Shown: piece by piece, positions 42,842-53,135 of the stretch
Numbering within the stretch: the stretch's first letter is position 1
Layout: each line of letters starts with the position of its first letter
Source of the DNA: Collinsella aerofaciens
Lineage (GTDB): Bacteria > Actinomycetota > Coriobacteriia > Coriobacteriales > Coriobacteriaceae
Length of the DNA: 58,958 bases
Direction of reading: 5' to 3'
NCBI RefSeq assembly: GCF_015670795.1
Contig: NZ_JADPCJ010000013.1
Coordinates: 1 to 58,958, forward strand
The notes under the pieces: model-generated
The model's input: only the letters and a program-made list of their open reading frames with translations
Databases searched by the model: none
Told to the model about the DNA's origin: nothing
Position numbers and translations under genes: made by a program

Positions 42842-44074
42842 ATGAGTGAGGTTAAGCAGCTCTCTCTTAAAGAGAATATGCTGTGGAACTCGTTCGGTTC
42901 CATCGTTAACCTTGCTTGCCAATGGCTGATTACGATTCTGATCGTTCGCCTTGGTTCAGGTTACGAGGCATCCGGCGTTTTCTCTTTGGCAATGTCCATC
43001 TACAACATCTTTGCCCCTATCGCTCAGTATCGCATGTATACGTACCAGGTCTCAGATGTTGAGAATGAGAATACCACGGGTGAATACCTGGCGTTTCGGT
43101 TTTTCACTTGCGGAGTCGCGCTCGCTCTGTGCACCGGCTATTCGCTGTTTACATGCGAATCGGGAGCGATTGCAGCTATTCTGCTCTATGCCGTCTACAA
43201 GTCTATTTCCTTGGTTGTAGACGTCTTTCACGCGTGCGATCAGCGCCATCATCGAATGGATTACATCGGTAAGTCTCTGTCTTTTCAGGGGATTCTATCT
43301 CTTGTTGCCTTTACCGTAGTGTTTGGCTTATGCGAATCGCTCGAGGCGGCGATAGTTGCAATGACCGTTGTCGTGATCCTCGTTGGTGCTGTCTACGATT
43401 TGCCAAGGACCCTTCAATTCGGCCCATTGGCCCCAAGCATCTCGTTCAAAAAGTGCCTTCGACTGGCCTTGAGATGTCTCCCCATCGTTCTTGCGTCCAT
43501 TGCCGCGGCGTCAGCATCTTCGATTCCAAGGCAATACCTTGTTGGTGTTCAAGGGGAGGCTGCTCTTGGCATTTATGCTGCCGCAGCTGCTCCTGTTGCG
43601 CTTATTCAGACGGGCGCCTCCTATATCTACAATCCTCTTCTAGGCTATTTTTCGGAGAGTTTTGCTGCTAGGGACAGGAAAGGCTTCAATGCGCTTTTGA
43701 CAAAGGCGACGGTCGGGATCGTTGTTCTGGGGCTGGTGTGCGCTATTGGAGTAATGGTTTTAGGTGAGCCGGTTCTTGTTCTTGTGTATGGGAAAAAGAT
43801 GTCTGGCTTTTCATATCTACTTCCTCCGCTTGTGGCGCTTGCGATGCTTACGGGGTATATGTGGTTTGTAAACGATTTGCTAATGGCTATCAGAAACTTC
43901 CGGGGTGCCTTTGTTGGGAATGTTGCTGCTCTAATTTCCTCTCTCTGCGCCTTACCTTTAATTGCTCTGTATTCGATGGATGGTGTTACATATGTCTGTC
44001 TCATTTCTGCTCTTTGTGGAATAGGCTTCATGGCAACCGTGTTAGTTATTCAGCTAAAAGGCTACTGGAAATAG
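42842..44074 (+). CDS. Oligosaccharide flippase (Wzx-like, MOP superfamily)
   Basis: 410 residues with about twelve predicted transmembrane helices. The N-terminus KENMLWNSFGSIVNLACQWLITILIVRLGSGYEASGVFSLA (in two overlapping parts) is typical of polysaccharide biosynthesis flippases. It would move undecaprenyl-linked repeat units across the membrane for Wzy-type polymerisation. The start directly follows the epimerase stop. Confidence 0.85.
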   Translation: MSEVKQLSLKENMLWNSFGSIVNLACQWLITILIVRLGSGYEASGVFSLAMSIYNIFAPIAQYRMYTYQVSDVENENTTGEYLAFRFFTCGVALALCTGYSLFTCESGAIAAILLYAVYKSISLVVDVFHACDQRHHRMDYIGKSLSFQGILSLVAFTVVFGLCESLEAAIVAMTVVVILVGAVYDLPRTLQFGPLAPSISFKKCLRLALRCLPIVLASIAAASASSIPRQYLVGVQGEAALGIYAAAAAPVALIQTGASYIYNPLLGYFSESFAARDRKGFNALLTKATVGIVVLGLVCAIGVMVLGEPVLVLVYGKKMSGFSYLLPPLVALAMLTGYMWFVNDLLMAIRNFRGAFVGNVAALISSLCALPLIALYSMDGVTYVCLISALCGIGFMATVLVIQLKGYWK

Positions 44075-44123
44075 TATGTGATGCCTGGATTACGTTTCGG
44101 AAGATAAAAGGTAAGGTGGATGT

Positions 44124-44816
44124 ATGGATAAGCATCATCGATTGCTGGTTATTATTCCAGCGTATAATGAGGAAGAATCGCTCGAGGCCACGGTTGACGA
44201 GCTGGTAGGTGTCGCTCCAAGTGTTGACTATCTCGTAGTAAACGACGGCTCCAAGGATTTAACTGAGCGGATTTGTCGCGATCGTGGGTACAACTACGTA
44301 ACACTGCCAGTCAATTCTGGCCTCACCGTTGGATTTCAGACGGGCATGAAGTACGCGCTCCGCAACGGCTACGATTATGCCCTTCAGTTTGATGCGGACG
44401 GTCAGCATATGCCTGAGTATATCGATGAAATGCTCGAGACCGCTATTAATGAAAACGCTGATATCGTAATTGGCTCACGCTTCCTCCACGTGAAAAAGGA
44501 AATCTCCGCTCGAATGATTGGCTCACGCCTTATTACAGTCATGATCAAGCTGACTACGGGAAAGCGCGTAGCTGACCCTACCTCGGGAATGAGAATGTTT
44601 AGCAAGGAAATGATTAAGCGCTTCGCGCAGGACGACTCGCTTAACCCTGAGCCCGAGAGCATTTCGCTTCTTATAAAAAAGGGGGCGAAGGTGAGCGAGG
44701 TTCAAGTTGAGATGCGTGAACGCCAGGCGGGGGAGAGCTATCTTAATATCTCCAAGTCGATTGCTTACATGGCGCGAGCTTGCATCTCCATTCTTTTCGT
44801 TCAGTGGTTCAGGTGA
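44124..44816 (+). CDS. Glycosyltransferase family 2, dolichol/polyprenyl-phosphate type
   Basis: 230 residues: RLLVIIPAYNEEESLEATVDEL, YLVVNDGSKDLTERIC, YALQFDADGQHMPEYIDEML (DAD), IVIGSRFL and DPTSGMRMFSKEM. This matches DPM1-like enzymes that load a sugar onto polyprenyl phosphate, or short bacterial relatives. It is followed 4 bp later by a DUF2304 gene; these two families recur together in actinobacterial and firmicute glycan loci, suggesting a functional pair. Confidence 0.87.
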   Translation: MDKHHRLLVIIPAYNEEESLEATVDELVGVAPSVDYLVVNDGSKDLTERICRDRGYNYVTLPVNSGLTVGFQTGMKYALRNGYDYALQFDADGQHMPEYIDEMLETAINENADIVIGSRFLHVKKEISARMIGSRLITVMIKLTTGKRVADPTSGMRMFSKEMIKRFAQDDSLNPEPESISLLIKKGAKVSEVQVEMRERQAGESYLNISKSIAYMARACISILFVQWFR

Positions 44817-44820
44817 TTAT

Positions 44821-45361
<541 letters not shown>

Positions 45362-45564
45362 CTACCATCTAAATGCGGCCTTCATTTAAATATCCAAGAG
45401 TGACAATTCAACCCCTTGCACTACCAGGTCTGGTCATCAATGAGATTTGCATGTGGATTAGAACCTACTTGGCGAACCTGGACTACAGAATAGTTAAAGA
45501 TTGCCGCCATAGCCGTTGTTATGATGTAGAACTACTGGTCTAGAAAGAGGTTTCTCGCCGCAAG

Positions 45565-47145
45565 TTAAACCCCGCGGAGTCTTTCTCGGCCAGACAGTCT
45601 GTTTTCCGAGAATCGCTTCGCAAACACATCAATCAGGTTTCTCCATCCAAGCACCGCGAGCGCAATAAAAAATGGAGAATAGAGAAACATATACCTGGCC
45701 CTGCACTCAAACAGCATCAAAAACACGCTGAGCAAGAACACCGAACATAAAACCACATACTCCGTCTTTGATCTAGGGAACTTCAGCCAGTTCAGACACA
45801 TACCGACCAGGACAAACATCCAGCAAAGCTGGGCAAAAACCTGGAACAGCGTGAAAGAGCCGTCTTCTCCAAAGAACTTTGACAGCGTGTTGTCAGAATG
45901 AGGAGTACTCAAAAAAAAGTTTCCTTCAGCAGCCCACGCAAAAGTACCGTCCGAATAGTTCGAAATAGTCTTCTGGACCATCAACTTCAAAACACCCTGG
46001 GGACCCAGAGACTCTAACCTCTCAGCCCACTTTTCGAAATTTGCATGTGATCTATCCTGTTGGCTACCAAATGAGGCGGAATAGATAACGTCGTCTTCAT
46101 AGTAGCACCCATAAGTCTCGTCATTAAATCCCATCATCAAGAAATGAGCCATCGAAAAGGATTTATCGGCGTCAATCACCGGACCCGCCTCCCTTGCGAG
46201 TGAGTTGGCGCCAAACGAGAGAACAAGAGCACATGTGATCGCAGCGAATTGGAAAAAGAGCGATTTGATTTGAGAGCAATCCAACTGCCCGTCAACGACA
46301 AACCTTCGACGACTTATCGCGCATGCAGCCTCTATAAGCACAATTGAGACAACAACGAAGATGGCCGTAGGCTTAATAAAGTATCCGACCACGCCGAAAA
46401 AGAGCATGCCGAATGTGCGTAACGGGCTTCGGCCAGTATTGTTGTACAGAAACAAGACCAGCGCGGGGCAGATAGTTCCATACGTATCTGAATAAGGAAC
46501 CGCAATCCAAGGAGAGAAGCTCAAGTACAAACAACCGAACGCAAGCGTATAGTACCCAGGACCAAAACCCGCCAGCCTCGCCACAACAAAGGAGGTCAGA
46601 ACAACAGCCAAAGTAACACACGCTGCTCCCACCACGTCAAGCATGAGGTATACGTTTTGGAATCCAATAAGTTGGCAAAAGTGGCCCACAGTCTTGAAGA
46701 TAAAAAGCAAAAACAGCTGGTTGGGATAGCGCGAGAAATAATCCAGCGTGGCTCCCTCATCGGACAACCCCGACATCAGCACACCGACATCCCAGCCTGT
46801 CTCAAAATATATGCTATTGATTAGGCAGATTTGAAGCACGAAAACTACCACGGCCAATGAAATGCTAACGCGTCTAAACATTTGAAGACCAAGGAAGTCC
46901 ACGTTCGCCTTTGGCCGTCTCTTAGCCAATGCCACAGAGACAACGAGCCCCACTATCACAACCACAGCCAGACTAGGTAAAGAAAGGGATGCCTCCTCCC
47001 CTTTGCAGGCATAAGGCAGGCGCGGGGCAAGGAAAGCAACGGCAAGCAGGGCAAGCGAGAAATACGCCAAAGCGACACATCTGCCAAAACGCAAAAACCA
47101 CGGAATCTTAACGACTCCACGTGTCGCAGGACAAGATTCGACCAC
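45565..47145 (-). CDS. Polytopic GT-C-type glycosyltransferase
   Basis: 526 residues with about twelve transmembrane helices. The first extracytoplasmic loop carries SIYFETGWDVGVLMSG; an acidic residue there is the hallmark of GT-C enzymes that use polyprenyl-phosphate sugars. FSPWIAVPYSDTYGTICP and the loop with NYSDGTFAWAAEGNFFL fit the family. It starts with GTG at 47145, one base after the GtrB-like gene stop, so the two form an operon: GtrB loads the carrier and this enzyme transfers the sugar outside the membrane, as in O-antigen glucosylation systems (inference). Confidence 0.7.
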   Translation of the reverse strand: MVESCPATRGVVKIPWFLRFGRCVALAYFSLALLAVAFLAPRLPYACKGEEASLSLPSLAVVVIVGLVVSVALAKRRPKANVDFLGLQMFRRVSISLAVVVFVLQICLINSIYFETGWDVGVLMSGLSDEGATLDYFSRYPNQLFLLFIFKTVGHFCQLIGFQNVYLMLDVVGAACVTLAVVLTSFVVARLAGFGPGYYTLAFGCLYLSFSPWIAVPYSDTYGTICPALVLFLYNNTGRSPLRTFGMLFFGVVGYFIKPTAIFVVVSIVLIEAACAISRRRFVVDGQLDCSQIKSLFFQFAAITCALVLSFGANSLAREAGPVIDADKSFSMAHFLMMGFNDETYGCYYEDDVIYSASFGSQQDRSHANFEKWAERLESLGPQGVLKLMVQKTISNYSDGTFAWAAEGNFFLSTPHSDNTLSKFFGEDGSFTLFQVFAQLCWMFVLVGMCLNWLKFPRSKTEYVVLCSVFLLSVFLMLFECRARYMFLYSPFFIALAVLGWRNLIDVFAKRFSENRLSGRERLRGV

Positions 47146-47146
47146 G

Positions 47147-48148
47147 TTAGCCCCTTAGGTTTCGTCGGTTGCTTTCATACGTTCTCTTTTCGATTAGATA
47201 GCGCGGGCGACTCTTTGTCTCAAGATACGCCTTGCCCACATACTCGCCGATAACACCGAGGCTCAGGAGTTGCGTGCCACCCATAAACAAGATGACACAG
47301 ATGGTACTCGTCCAGCCCGAAACCGTCGCCCCAGAGAAATAAGAGAGGATCGCCCAAAAGGTCCCCAATAGGCCAACGAGGCCAATTACAGCGCCCGCCG
47401 CGCTAATTAGGTGGATAGGCTTAATCGAAAGGCTCGTTATCCCGTCAACAGCGAGAGCGATCATCTTTCGTAGGGGATAGTGACTGTCACCCGCAACGCG
47501 AGCTGCGCGCGAGTACTCAACGGTTGAACTGGGAAGCCCAATCAACGGAACCATTCCGCGCAAGAACAGATTTGATTCTCCATATTCCGACAACCCATCC
47601 AGAGCGGCAAGGCTCAAGAGCCTATAATCTGCATGATTGAAGACGGTATCTACCCCCATCTCTTTCATCATGCCGTAGAAAGCCTCCGCAGTCATCCTTT
47701 TAAAGAACGTATCGGTAGACCTGTCGTTTCTAACGCCATATACGACGTCACTACCGTCCAGGTACTTTTCAATCATTTTAGATACGGCCGAGATATCGTC
47801 TTGCCCGTCGCAATCCAAAGAAATGGAGACGTCACAGTACTTACGCGCTTCCATAAGCCCCGCAAGAAGGGCATTCTGATGACCTCGATTTCTTGACAGT
47901 GATATTCCCCTGAAATGAGCATCGTCGTTTGAGAGTCTTTCAATGATGGTCCATGTGCTATCACTCGACCCATCGTCTACAAACAGAATGCTACTTTTAT
48001 CACTTACGATTTCGGCCGAAATCAATCCGCTGAGCTCAGACAAAAACGTCCCAGATGTTTCCGGCAAGACAGCTTCCTCATTGTAACAAGGAATGACCAT
48101 CCACAGAATCGGCTTCGGGGACGGAGTCTGAGTATCATCGCTTTGCAT
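47147..48148 (-). CDS. GtrB-like polyprenyl-phosphate glycosyltransferase
   Basis: 333 residues. GT2 domain: LWMVIPCYNEEAVLPETSGTF, SILFVDDGSSDSTW, VSISLDCDGQDDISAV (DCD). The C-terminus has two transmembrane helices (LISAAGAVIGLVGLLGTFWAIL, STICVILFMGGTQLLSLGVIGEYVGKAY in overlapping parts) and ETKSRPRYLIEK, diagnostic of bactoprenol glucosyltransferases. The ATG at 48148 has AAAGG upstream; an upstream in-frame ATG lacks one. It is likely partner of the GT-C gene. Confidence 0.88.
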   Translation of the reverse strand: MQSDDTQTPSPKPILWMVIPCYNEEAVLPETSGTFLSELSGLISAEIVSDKSSILFVDDGSSDSTWTIIERLSNDDAHFRGISLSRNRGHQNALLAGLMEARKYCDVSISLDCDGQDDISAVSKMIEKYLDGSDVVYGVRNDRSTDTFFKRMTAEAFYGMMKEMGVDTVFNHADYRLLSLAALDGLSEYGESNLFLRGMVPLIGLPSSTVEYSRAARVAGDSHYPLRKMIALAVDGITSLSIKPIHLISAAGAVIGLVGLLGTFWAILSYFSGATVSGWTSTICVILFMGGTQLLSLGVIGEYVGKAYLETKSRPRYLIEKRTYESNRRNLRG

Positions 48149-48187
48149 GCACTTGCCTTTCACGGACAAAACGTTCAACGAAAAGTG

Positions 48188-48193
48188 ATTATA
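48188..48193 (-). promoter_or_regulatory. Candidate -10 box for the gtrB-like operon
   Basis: TATAAT reads on the minus strand 40 bp upstream of the ATG, preceded by GGAG. No convincing -35 is present at 16-18 bp, so the promoter is tentative. Confidence 0.35.
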
Positions 48194-49021
48194 CTCCACC
48201 TCGCGGCGCAGCCCCGGTGCTAGACTCGTCATCTCCTGACGAATCAACCATGGTAAAAATCCCCAAACTGAAACGCCGCGAGAATTCTCGCGTTGAATAG
48301 CTTGCGCTTATGAAGTGATTGGACGATCAAGAAGATACGTAGCGCTGCAGGCGAGTTGGGGAGTGTGTTAGGGATATTAAATATAAAAATCCCGGATATG
48401 CTTTCGCATAAACGATGTCACGGCGATTCTGGGATTTTGGGCTGTGCGGAGTATGAGCTCAAAATGAGTAACAACGATAAGAAAGTTTCCGGGAGGCGTT
48501 TGGTTAGAATTTCTTTTTGTTCAAGCTGCACATCCGAGGCTCCTCAAAAGATGGAGCTTGGTTTGGCGCAGTAAGTAAGAATCCTGCTTGCACTGCTTGA
48601 TGCCGCAAATGGGGACGGCGAGATCGTTTCGCTTATGTCAGTGGCATGGGTTTTCCGGGAGCTACTATCGGCTGGGCCTTCTCAGAATGGTACAAGGGAG
48701 GCAATGGTGAGATTTCTGCGGATAGCACCATTGCCTCTCTGATTATTTGGTTTTCCGCTTCATGTGTAATTCTCATCTTATTTATTGCGTCTAGGGCATG
48801 CTTTGCAAGGCGCCGTTCAAAATTGCGCGGGATGTTGCTAATCTTGGAACAAGAACTTGAGAATGAGCAAATAGCCAAGAGGGCTCACTGTATCATCAGA
48901 TGATGAGAAATCGATTGAGCCCAGGCATGCTGTATCGATACTAACCAGTGCAGAATAGCAAGTGAGGGGAAAACTCTGAAACTGCCCTTAGCCCCGCTTG
49001 AGGTTTGGAGGATAAAGAAAG
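48194..49021. other. Low-information region between divergent membrane-protein operons
   Basis: About 830 bp. It includes an inverted repeat (CGCGAGAATTCTCGCG near 48277-48292) and several short frames. One at 48646-48903 encodes an 85-residue peptide with one membrane helix (LIIWFSASCVILILFIASRA) followed by a basic/acidic coiled tail, but it lacks a ribosome binding site, so it is listed only as a possible degraded gene. The promoter of the DUF2142 gene must lie near the end. Confidence 0.4.
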
Positions 49022-51076
49022 ATGACTATTGGGAAGGCCGATCTGAGTAAGGCGGATATTGGGGTAATTGCCGCGTTGCTCGTCGGCGTTTTATCTGCTG
49101 CGTCGCTGGCCTTTATCAAGCTACGTCCTTCCGCGGCTTTTGTCTATGCCCTGGCTGCGTTTGTCGGAGCTGTACTCATTGCTTATTCGTATCATTTCTT
49201 TCTTAGGACTCCGAAACAGACCAAATATGGCGTTTCTTCTCCCAAGATGCTCGCTTGTATCATTGGGTTAAGCGCTATAGGTGCCATTCTTCTTGAGGTG
49301 TTTACGCTTTGGGGAGCGCCGTTGTCTACCCCGTTAGAGTTATCAGATTGGAGCAAGCGACGTATTCTAATCTTTTTCGTCGCTATTTCGGGCTGCATAA
49401 TCGTACATGTCTCCAATTCGTACGCCGCGGTTCCCAAGATCGGGCCTTCAGGGCATTCGTATCAAAGGTCTATTGGCAAACTGTTTGTCTACTCTATTCC
49501 GGGTGTCACGCTGATGACCCTCTTTGTCGCAATAATTTGCTTGGTGCCTAGTTACTTTGTCTCTAAGATAATCGGTGTAGTTGCGGGTCGTTTAACTTAT
49601 CTGTTGATTTGCTTGTTCCTTGTCGGCGTTGGTGCGTTCTTTTATTTCTGGAAGAAGGGAAGGGTCGAGCTTTTTTTTCTCAGCTCTTGCCTACTATTGG
49701 GATCTTTCTTAGTTTTCATAGCACCTCCGGTAACCGCGATTTCTTGGGATGACGAGATTCATTACGACAGGGCTCTCGGTTTGTCATACCTAGGACATTC
49801 GGAGTATTCATACGCGGATCAACTACTCGTCACCAAGCCCTGGGCTGCGGTGAATTTAGACCATGAATTGCTCCGCGAGTCGGTGGATGAGGTCGCTGAA
49901 GCGGGTGCTTCTGCTGAACAGTCGGGCGAATATATGGAGCAGGCAAGTTTTGCATCGCCCATATCGAAAAGCAGCCTCACTACGGTCTCCACATTCGGGT
50001 ATGTTCCATCGGCAATCGGTCTGTGGGTAGCTCGCGTATTCCATGTTCCAATTTTGGTGAGCTTCATGTTTGGTAAGATGGGCAACCTTATTTCATATGC
50101 AGTAGTTGTTGCTTTCGCCATCCGTATTATCCCTACTAAAAAGTTGTCCATGATGCTCATTGGTCTTCTTCCGACGAGTATTTTTCTCGCTTCAAATTAT
50201 TCGTATGATCCTGTTGTGACGTCATTTCTCATGCTTGCAGCTGCTTTGGTAGTGAGAGAAATTAGCCGTCCGCTCGAGCGACTTACAATCAAAAGCCTGC
50301 TAAAAATCGTCACTGCGTTATTCCTAGGGCTTGCTCCAAAGGCAATTTACTTTCCAGTCATTGGTCTGCTACTTCTTATGCCCCGAGCCAAGTTTTCCTC
50401 GCGCACCGCTTACAAACGCTATATCGGTTTCGTAGTCGCCTTCGGGCTCGTAATGGTTTTATCATTTGTGTTGCCAATGCTATTTAGCGCTGATGCGCAA
50501 GCAGGGGATGCCCGCGGGGGATCTGATGTTAGTGCGTCAGGTCAAATCGCGTATATTCTCTCTCATCCGTTGGATTACGCATACACGCTCATCAACTTCA
50601 TATTGGGCTATATTTCCCCTGTTAATTCCGATATGTACTCGCTTTCATTCTCTTATATGGGCGTCTCTCTTCCGGTTGTGTTGCAATGGAGCTCAGCCTT
50701 GCCCTTTACGGTTCTCGTCGTTGGATCTTTAATTGATAGTCCAAAAACGAAGACTTTTGGATTGAGCCTGTGTGGTAGGTTGTGGGTTCTTACTATAGTC
50801 GCATCATCGATTGCTCTTGTTTGCACGGCTTTATATGTGAGCTTTACATCAGTTGGATCGGATACCATTGCAGGTTGTCAAGCACGATACCTTACTCCGC
50901 TGTTGCTATACGCTGCCTTGCTTGCCCCTTCTTTTTCTACAGGGGGCATACAGATCAGTAATTCAGGCAAATTGATAAAGGAAGAAAGCACGACAAGAAT
51001 AACTATGCTGCTTCTTACGTCAATTATGGTCTTTTTCTCCGCAGCATGTTCGTATTATTTCATAGTAATCTGGTAG
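49022..51076 (+). CDS. DUF2142 polytopic membrane protein
   Basis: 684 residues with about thirteen transmembrane helices. The first large loop has APPVTAISWDDEIHYDRALGLSYLGH, the P-x-x-x-D/E-x-x-H pattern of DUF2142 proteins. LASNYSYDPVVTSFLMLAAAL and AGCQARYLTPLL are also typical. The family is GT-C-like and often sits in actinobacterial polysaccharide loci; a polymerase or transferase role is plausible but unproved. GGAGG lies 12 bases before the ATG. Single gene, AT-richer than the core region. Confidence 0.8.
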   Translation: MTIGKADLSKADIGVIAALLVGVLSAASLAFIKLRPSAAFVYALAAFVGAVLIAYSYHFFLRTPKQTKYGVSSPKMLACIIGLSAIGAILLEVFTLWGAPLSTPLELSDWSKRRILIFFVAISGCIIVHVSNSYAAVPKIGPSGHSYQRSIGKLFVYSIPGVTLMTLFVAIICLVPSYFVSKIIGVVAGRLTYLLICLFLVGVGAFFYFWKKGRVELFFLSSCLLLGSFLVFIAPPVTAISWDDEIHYDRALGLSYLGHSEYSYADQLLVTKPWAAVNLDHELLRESVDEVAEAGASAEQSGEYMEQASFASPISKSSLTTVSTFGYVPSAIGLWVARVFHVPILVSFMFGKMGNLISYAVVVAFAIRIIPTKKLSMMLIGLLPTSIFLASNYSYDPVVTSFLMLAAALVVREISRPLERLTIKSLLKIVTALFLGLAPKAIYFPVIGLLLLMPRAKFSSRTAYKRYIGFVVAFGLVMVLSFVLPMLFSADAQAGDARGGSDVSASGQIAYILSHPLDYAYTLINFILGYISPVNSDMYSLSFSYMGVSLPVVLQWSSALPFTVLVVGSLIDSPKTKTFGLSLCGRLWVLTIVASSIALVCTALYVSFTSVGSDTIAGCQARYLTPLLLYAALLAPSFSTGGIQISNSGKLIKEESTTRITMLLLTSIMVFFSAACSYYFIVIW

Positions 51077-51107
51077 TTTGGTGGCCAGCCACGCGGCGAG
51101 CTGCTGG

Positions 51108-51914
51108 TTATAGACTAGTGGCTGACCGAGGAGGTCGACGACGCCGGGTCGCCTTGTCGCGGGGCCTGCGGACCCTCGCCGGCATGACCGCCGACCCGTA
51201 GTGGGCGGCGAGGTCCTCGTACGCGGCGTTGAGCACGACCTCGCCCTCCCTCGGGTGGGCGGTGACGCCGGTCTTGAGGTTGTCGGGCGCGATGCACGGG
51301 GTGGCGCCTCCGAGGAACTCGAACGCGTGGACGTGGCAGCGCAGCCAGGTGTCCTGCTTCATGTCGAGGGCCGGCTCGACGTAGCTGTACCTGCTGAAGG
51401 GCAGGCAGGCGACGAACAGGTAGACCTTCGAGACGACGCCGGTCGCCGGGTCGACGAGGGACATGGTCGGACCGGACCAGTCGACCTCCATGTTCCTGCC
51501 CGCCTTGCGGCCGACCCAGCTCACGACGTTCCTGCTGACCGTGAACTGCCTGTACCGCTTGCAGAAGCGGTCGTAGGACGTGGCCGCCTCGCCCCGCGCG
51601 GCGCACTCCTCGCGGTACTCGCCGTGCAGGAGCCTGAGCGTGACGCCGACCTTCGCGAGCTCGGCGTGGACCGCGTCCCAATCCGGGTCCGGGTACACCG
51701 GCCCCGGCTGCTCGCGCTCCGGGAACAGGCGGGCGTACACTTCCCCGGCGCTCATCCGTTCCGCTTCCTCCCAGGCGACGTCGTGCTCGGCCGCGGCCCT
51801 GAGCACGACGGAGACGCTGGCTTTCGACGCGTGCAGCGCGGCGGCGATCGCGTTGAGCGATAGGTTCGACGACCTCAGCCTGGGCACCTCCCTCGCCGGT
51901 ATCCTTCTCGCCAT
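51108..51914 (-). pseudogene. istA: IS21-type transposase IstA, C-terminally truncated
   Basis: From ATG at 51914: ARRIPAREVPRLRSSNLSLNAIAAALHASK (helix-turn-helix), then YDRFCKRYRQFTVSRNVVSWVG, MEVDWSGPTMSLVDPATGVVSKVYLFVACLPFSRYSY (DDE core with first Asp), and APDNLKTGVT (second Asp). After ARVRRPRDKA it changes to an arginine-rich end and stops, losing the catalytic Glu region and the remaining ~150 residues. No istB follows. The IS21 leader (TCTCTCGACTACCGG, TATAGGCGGCGGACCG) occupies 51915-52030. Inactive remnant. Confidence 0.8.
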
Positions 51915-52187
51915 GATCCATTCCTTTCTCTCGACTACCGGTATGGCGTCTCGATCGTATAGGCGGCGGACCGGTGGGGCGCGGGCGCGTATGCGAGCGG
52001 TACTGAAGCGCGCCGCGGGCGGTGAGTATTGCTCGCTCTGAGTAGCACCTGTTTCGCGCTTTCCGTATCGCTTCCCATCCAGACGTTTCGCTCCTTCCGT
52101 ATCGCCCGTTCCGCCATTTCCGTATCGCCCCTCCTCCGCCCGTAGAATCGGCTTGCCATGCAACCGATCCACGGAAGGAGAAACCAC

Positions 52188-52829
52188 ATGGCAAGGAAGA
52201 TAAGGGCGAAGCTCATAATGGAGCTCCGCGACCAGGGCATGTCGAGGAGGTCGATCGCCAAGACCAGGCACATGTCCATGGGCAGCGTCTGCGAGGTGTT
52301 CGACATTGCGGACGATCGCGGCATCACCTGGGACCAGGTGAAGGGTATGGGGGACGAGCGGGTCTACGAGCTGTTCTACCCCGACCGCAACGCGCGCGAG
52401 AGCGTCTTCGAGGAGCCCGACTGGTCCTACGTGCACGCCGAGATGGCGAAGGTCGGCGTCAACCTGCGCCTGCTGCACGACGAGTACAAGTCGAAGTGCT
52501 CGCGCGAGCACATGGTCGCCATGGGCTACACCAGGTTCTGCGAGCGCTACGGGGACTACACCGTGGCGAACAACCTGACCAAGCGCATCGAGCACAAGGC
52601 CGGCGTGTCCTGCGAGGTCGACTGGTCCGGCCCGACGGTCGGCAGGGGGCTGGTGAACCCGGTCACCGGGGAGGTCTCGAAGATCTACCTGTTCATCGGC
52701 GTGCTCCCGTTCAGCCAGAAGGCCTACTTCGAGCCGACGCTGGACATGAGGGAGCGCACCTGGCTGCGCTGCCACGTGCACATGTACGAGTTCTGGGGCG
52801 GCGTGCCACAGTGTTCAGTTGACCGTTGA
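52188..52829 (+). pseudogene. Second, divergent IstA-like transposase, truncated
   Basis: From ATG at 52188 (GGAAGGAG upstream): ARKIRAKLIMELRDQGMSRRSIAK (helix-turn-helix), DWSYVHAEMAKVGVNLRLLHDEYK, GYTRFCERYGDYTVANN, EVDWSGPTVGRGLVNPVTGEVSKIYLFIGV and TWLRCHVHMYEFWGGVPQ. It aligns along its length with the IstA at 51.1-51.9 kb at clearly lower identity, so it is another IS21-group element. It is cut at about 52810 by an IS3-type end, before the second catalytic Asp. Confidence 0.8.
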
Positions 52830-52839
52830 CACAAACACG
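52812..52839 (+). repeat. IS-end fragment, left copy
   Basis: TGTTCAGTTGACC then GTTGACACAAACACG. It matches, in inverted orientation and with three mismatches over 28 bases, the fragment at 58538-58565. It interrupts the istA-like gene. Confidence 0.7.
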
Positions 52840-52840
52840 C

Positions 52841-53135
52841 GTGCGCGGATGCGAGCGGCACTCAAGCGTGCCGCGGGCGGTACCGAAGGGCAATATTCAC
52901 ATTTTTGGATGATACTACCGAAGCGCGTTGCAGGTGGAACGGAGAAAGTCTATTACTCAAGAATAAACGACGCGCAACCGATCGGATGAATCGAGATATT
53001 GCACACCTCTCGTTACGTCTCAACATTTCCATAGAGAACAGCAGAAATCTCAAAACTCGACAAGGCGCTCAGATCCGGCATCTCTATTGCCATGAGCAAC
53101 AAATGATTATTTACCTTTGCATTATCAAGTAACGG
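52841..53135. repeat. IS21 leader remnant and non-coding sequence
   Basis: Bases 52848-52895 repeat the IS21 leader seen at 51.99-52.03 kb (GATGCGAGCGG, GCCGCGGGCGGTA), followed by degenerate GGTACTGAAG/CTACCGAAGCGCG-type motifs that also occur at 54.6-54.7 kb. No gene is supported. The end of this stretch lies just past the PLD gene stop. Confidence 0.6.

Noticed and set aside
48356-48574. 72-codon gene
   Set aside because: No ribosome binding site, no family and mixed composition; treated as non-coding.
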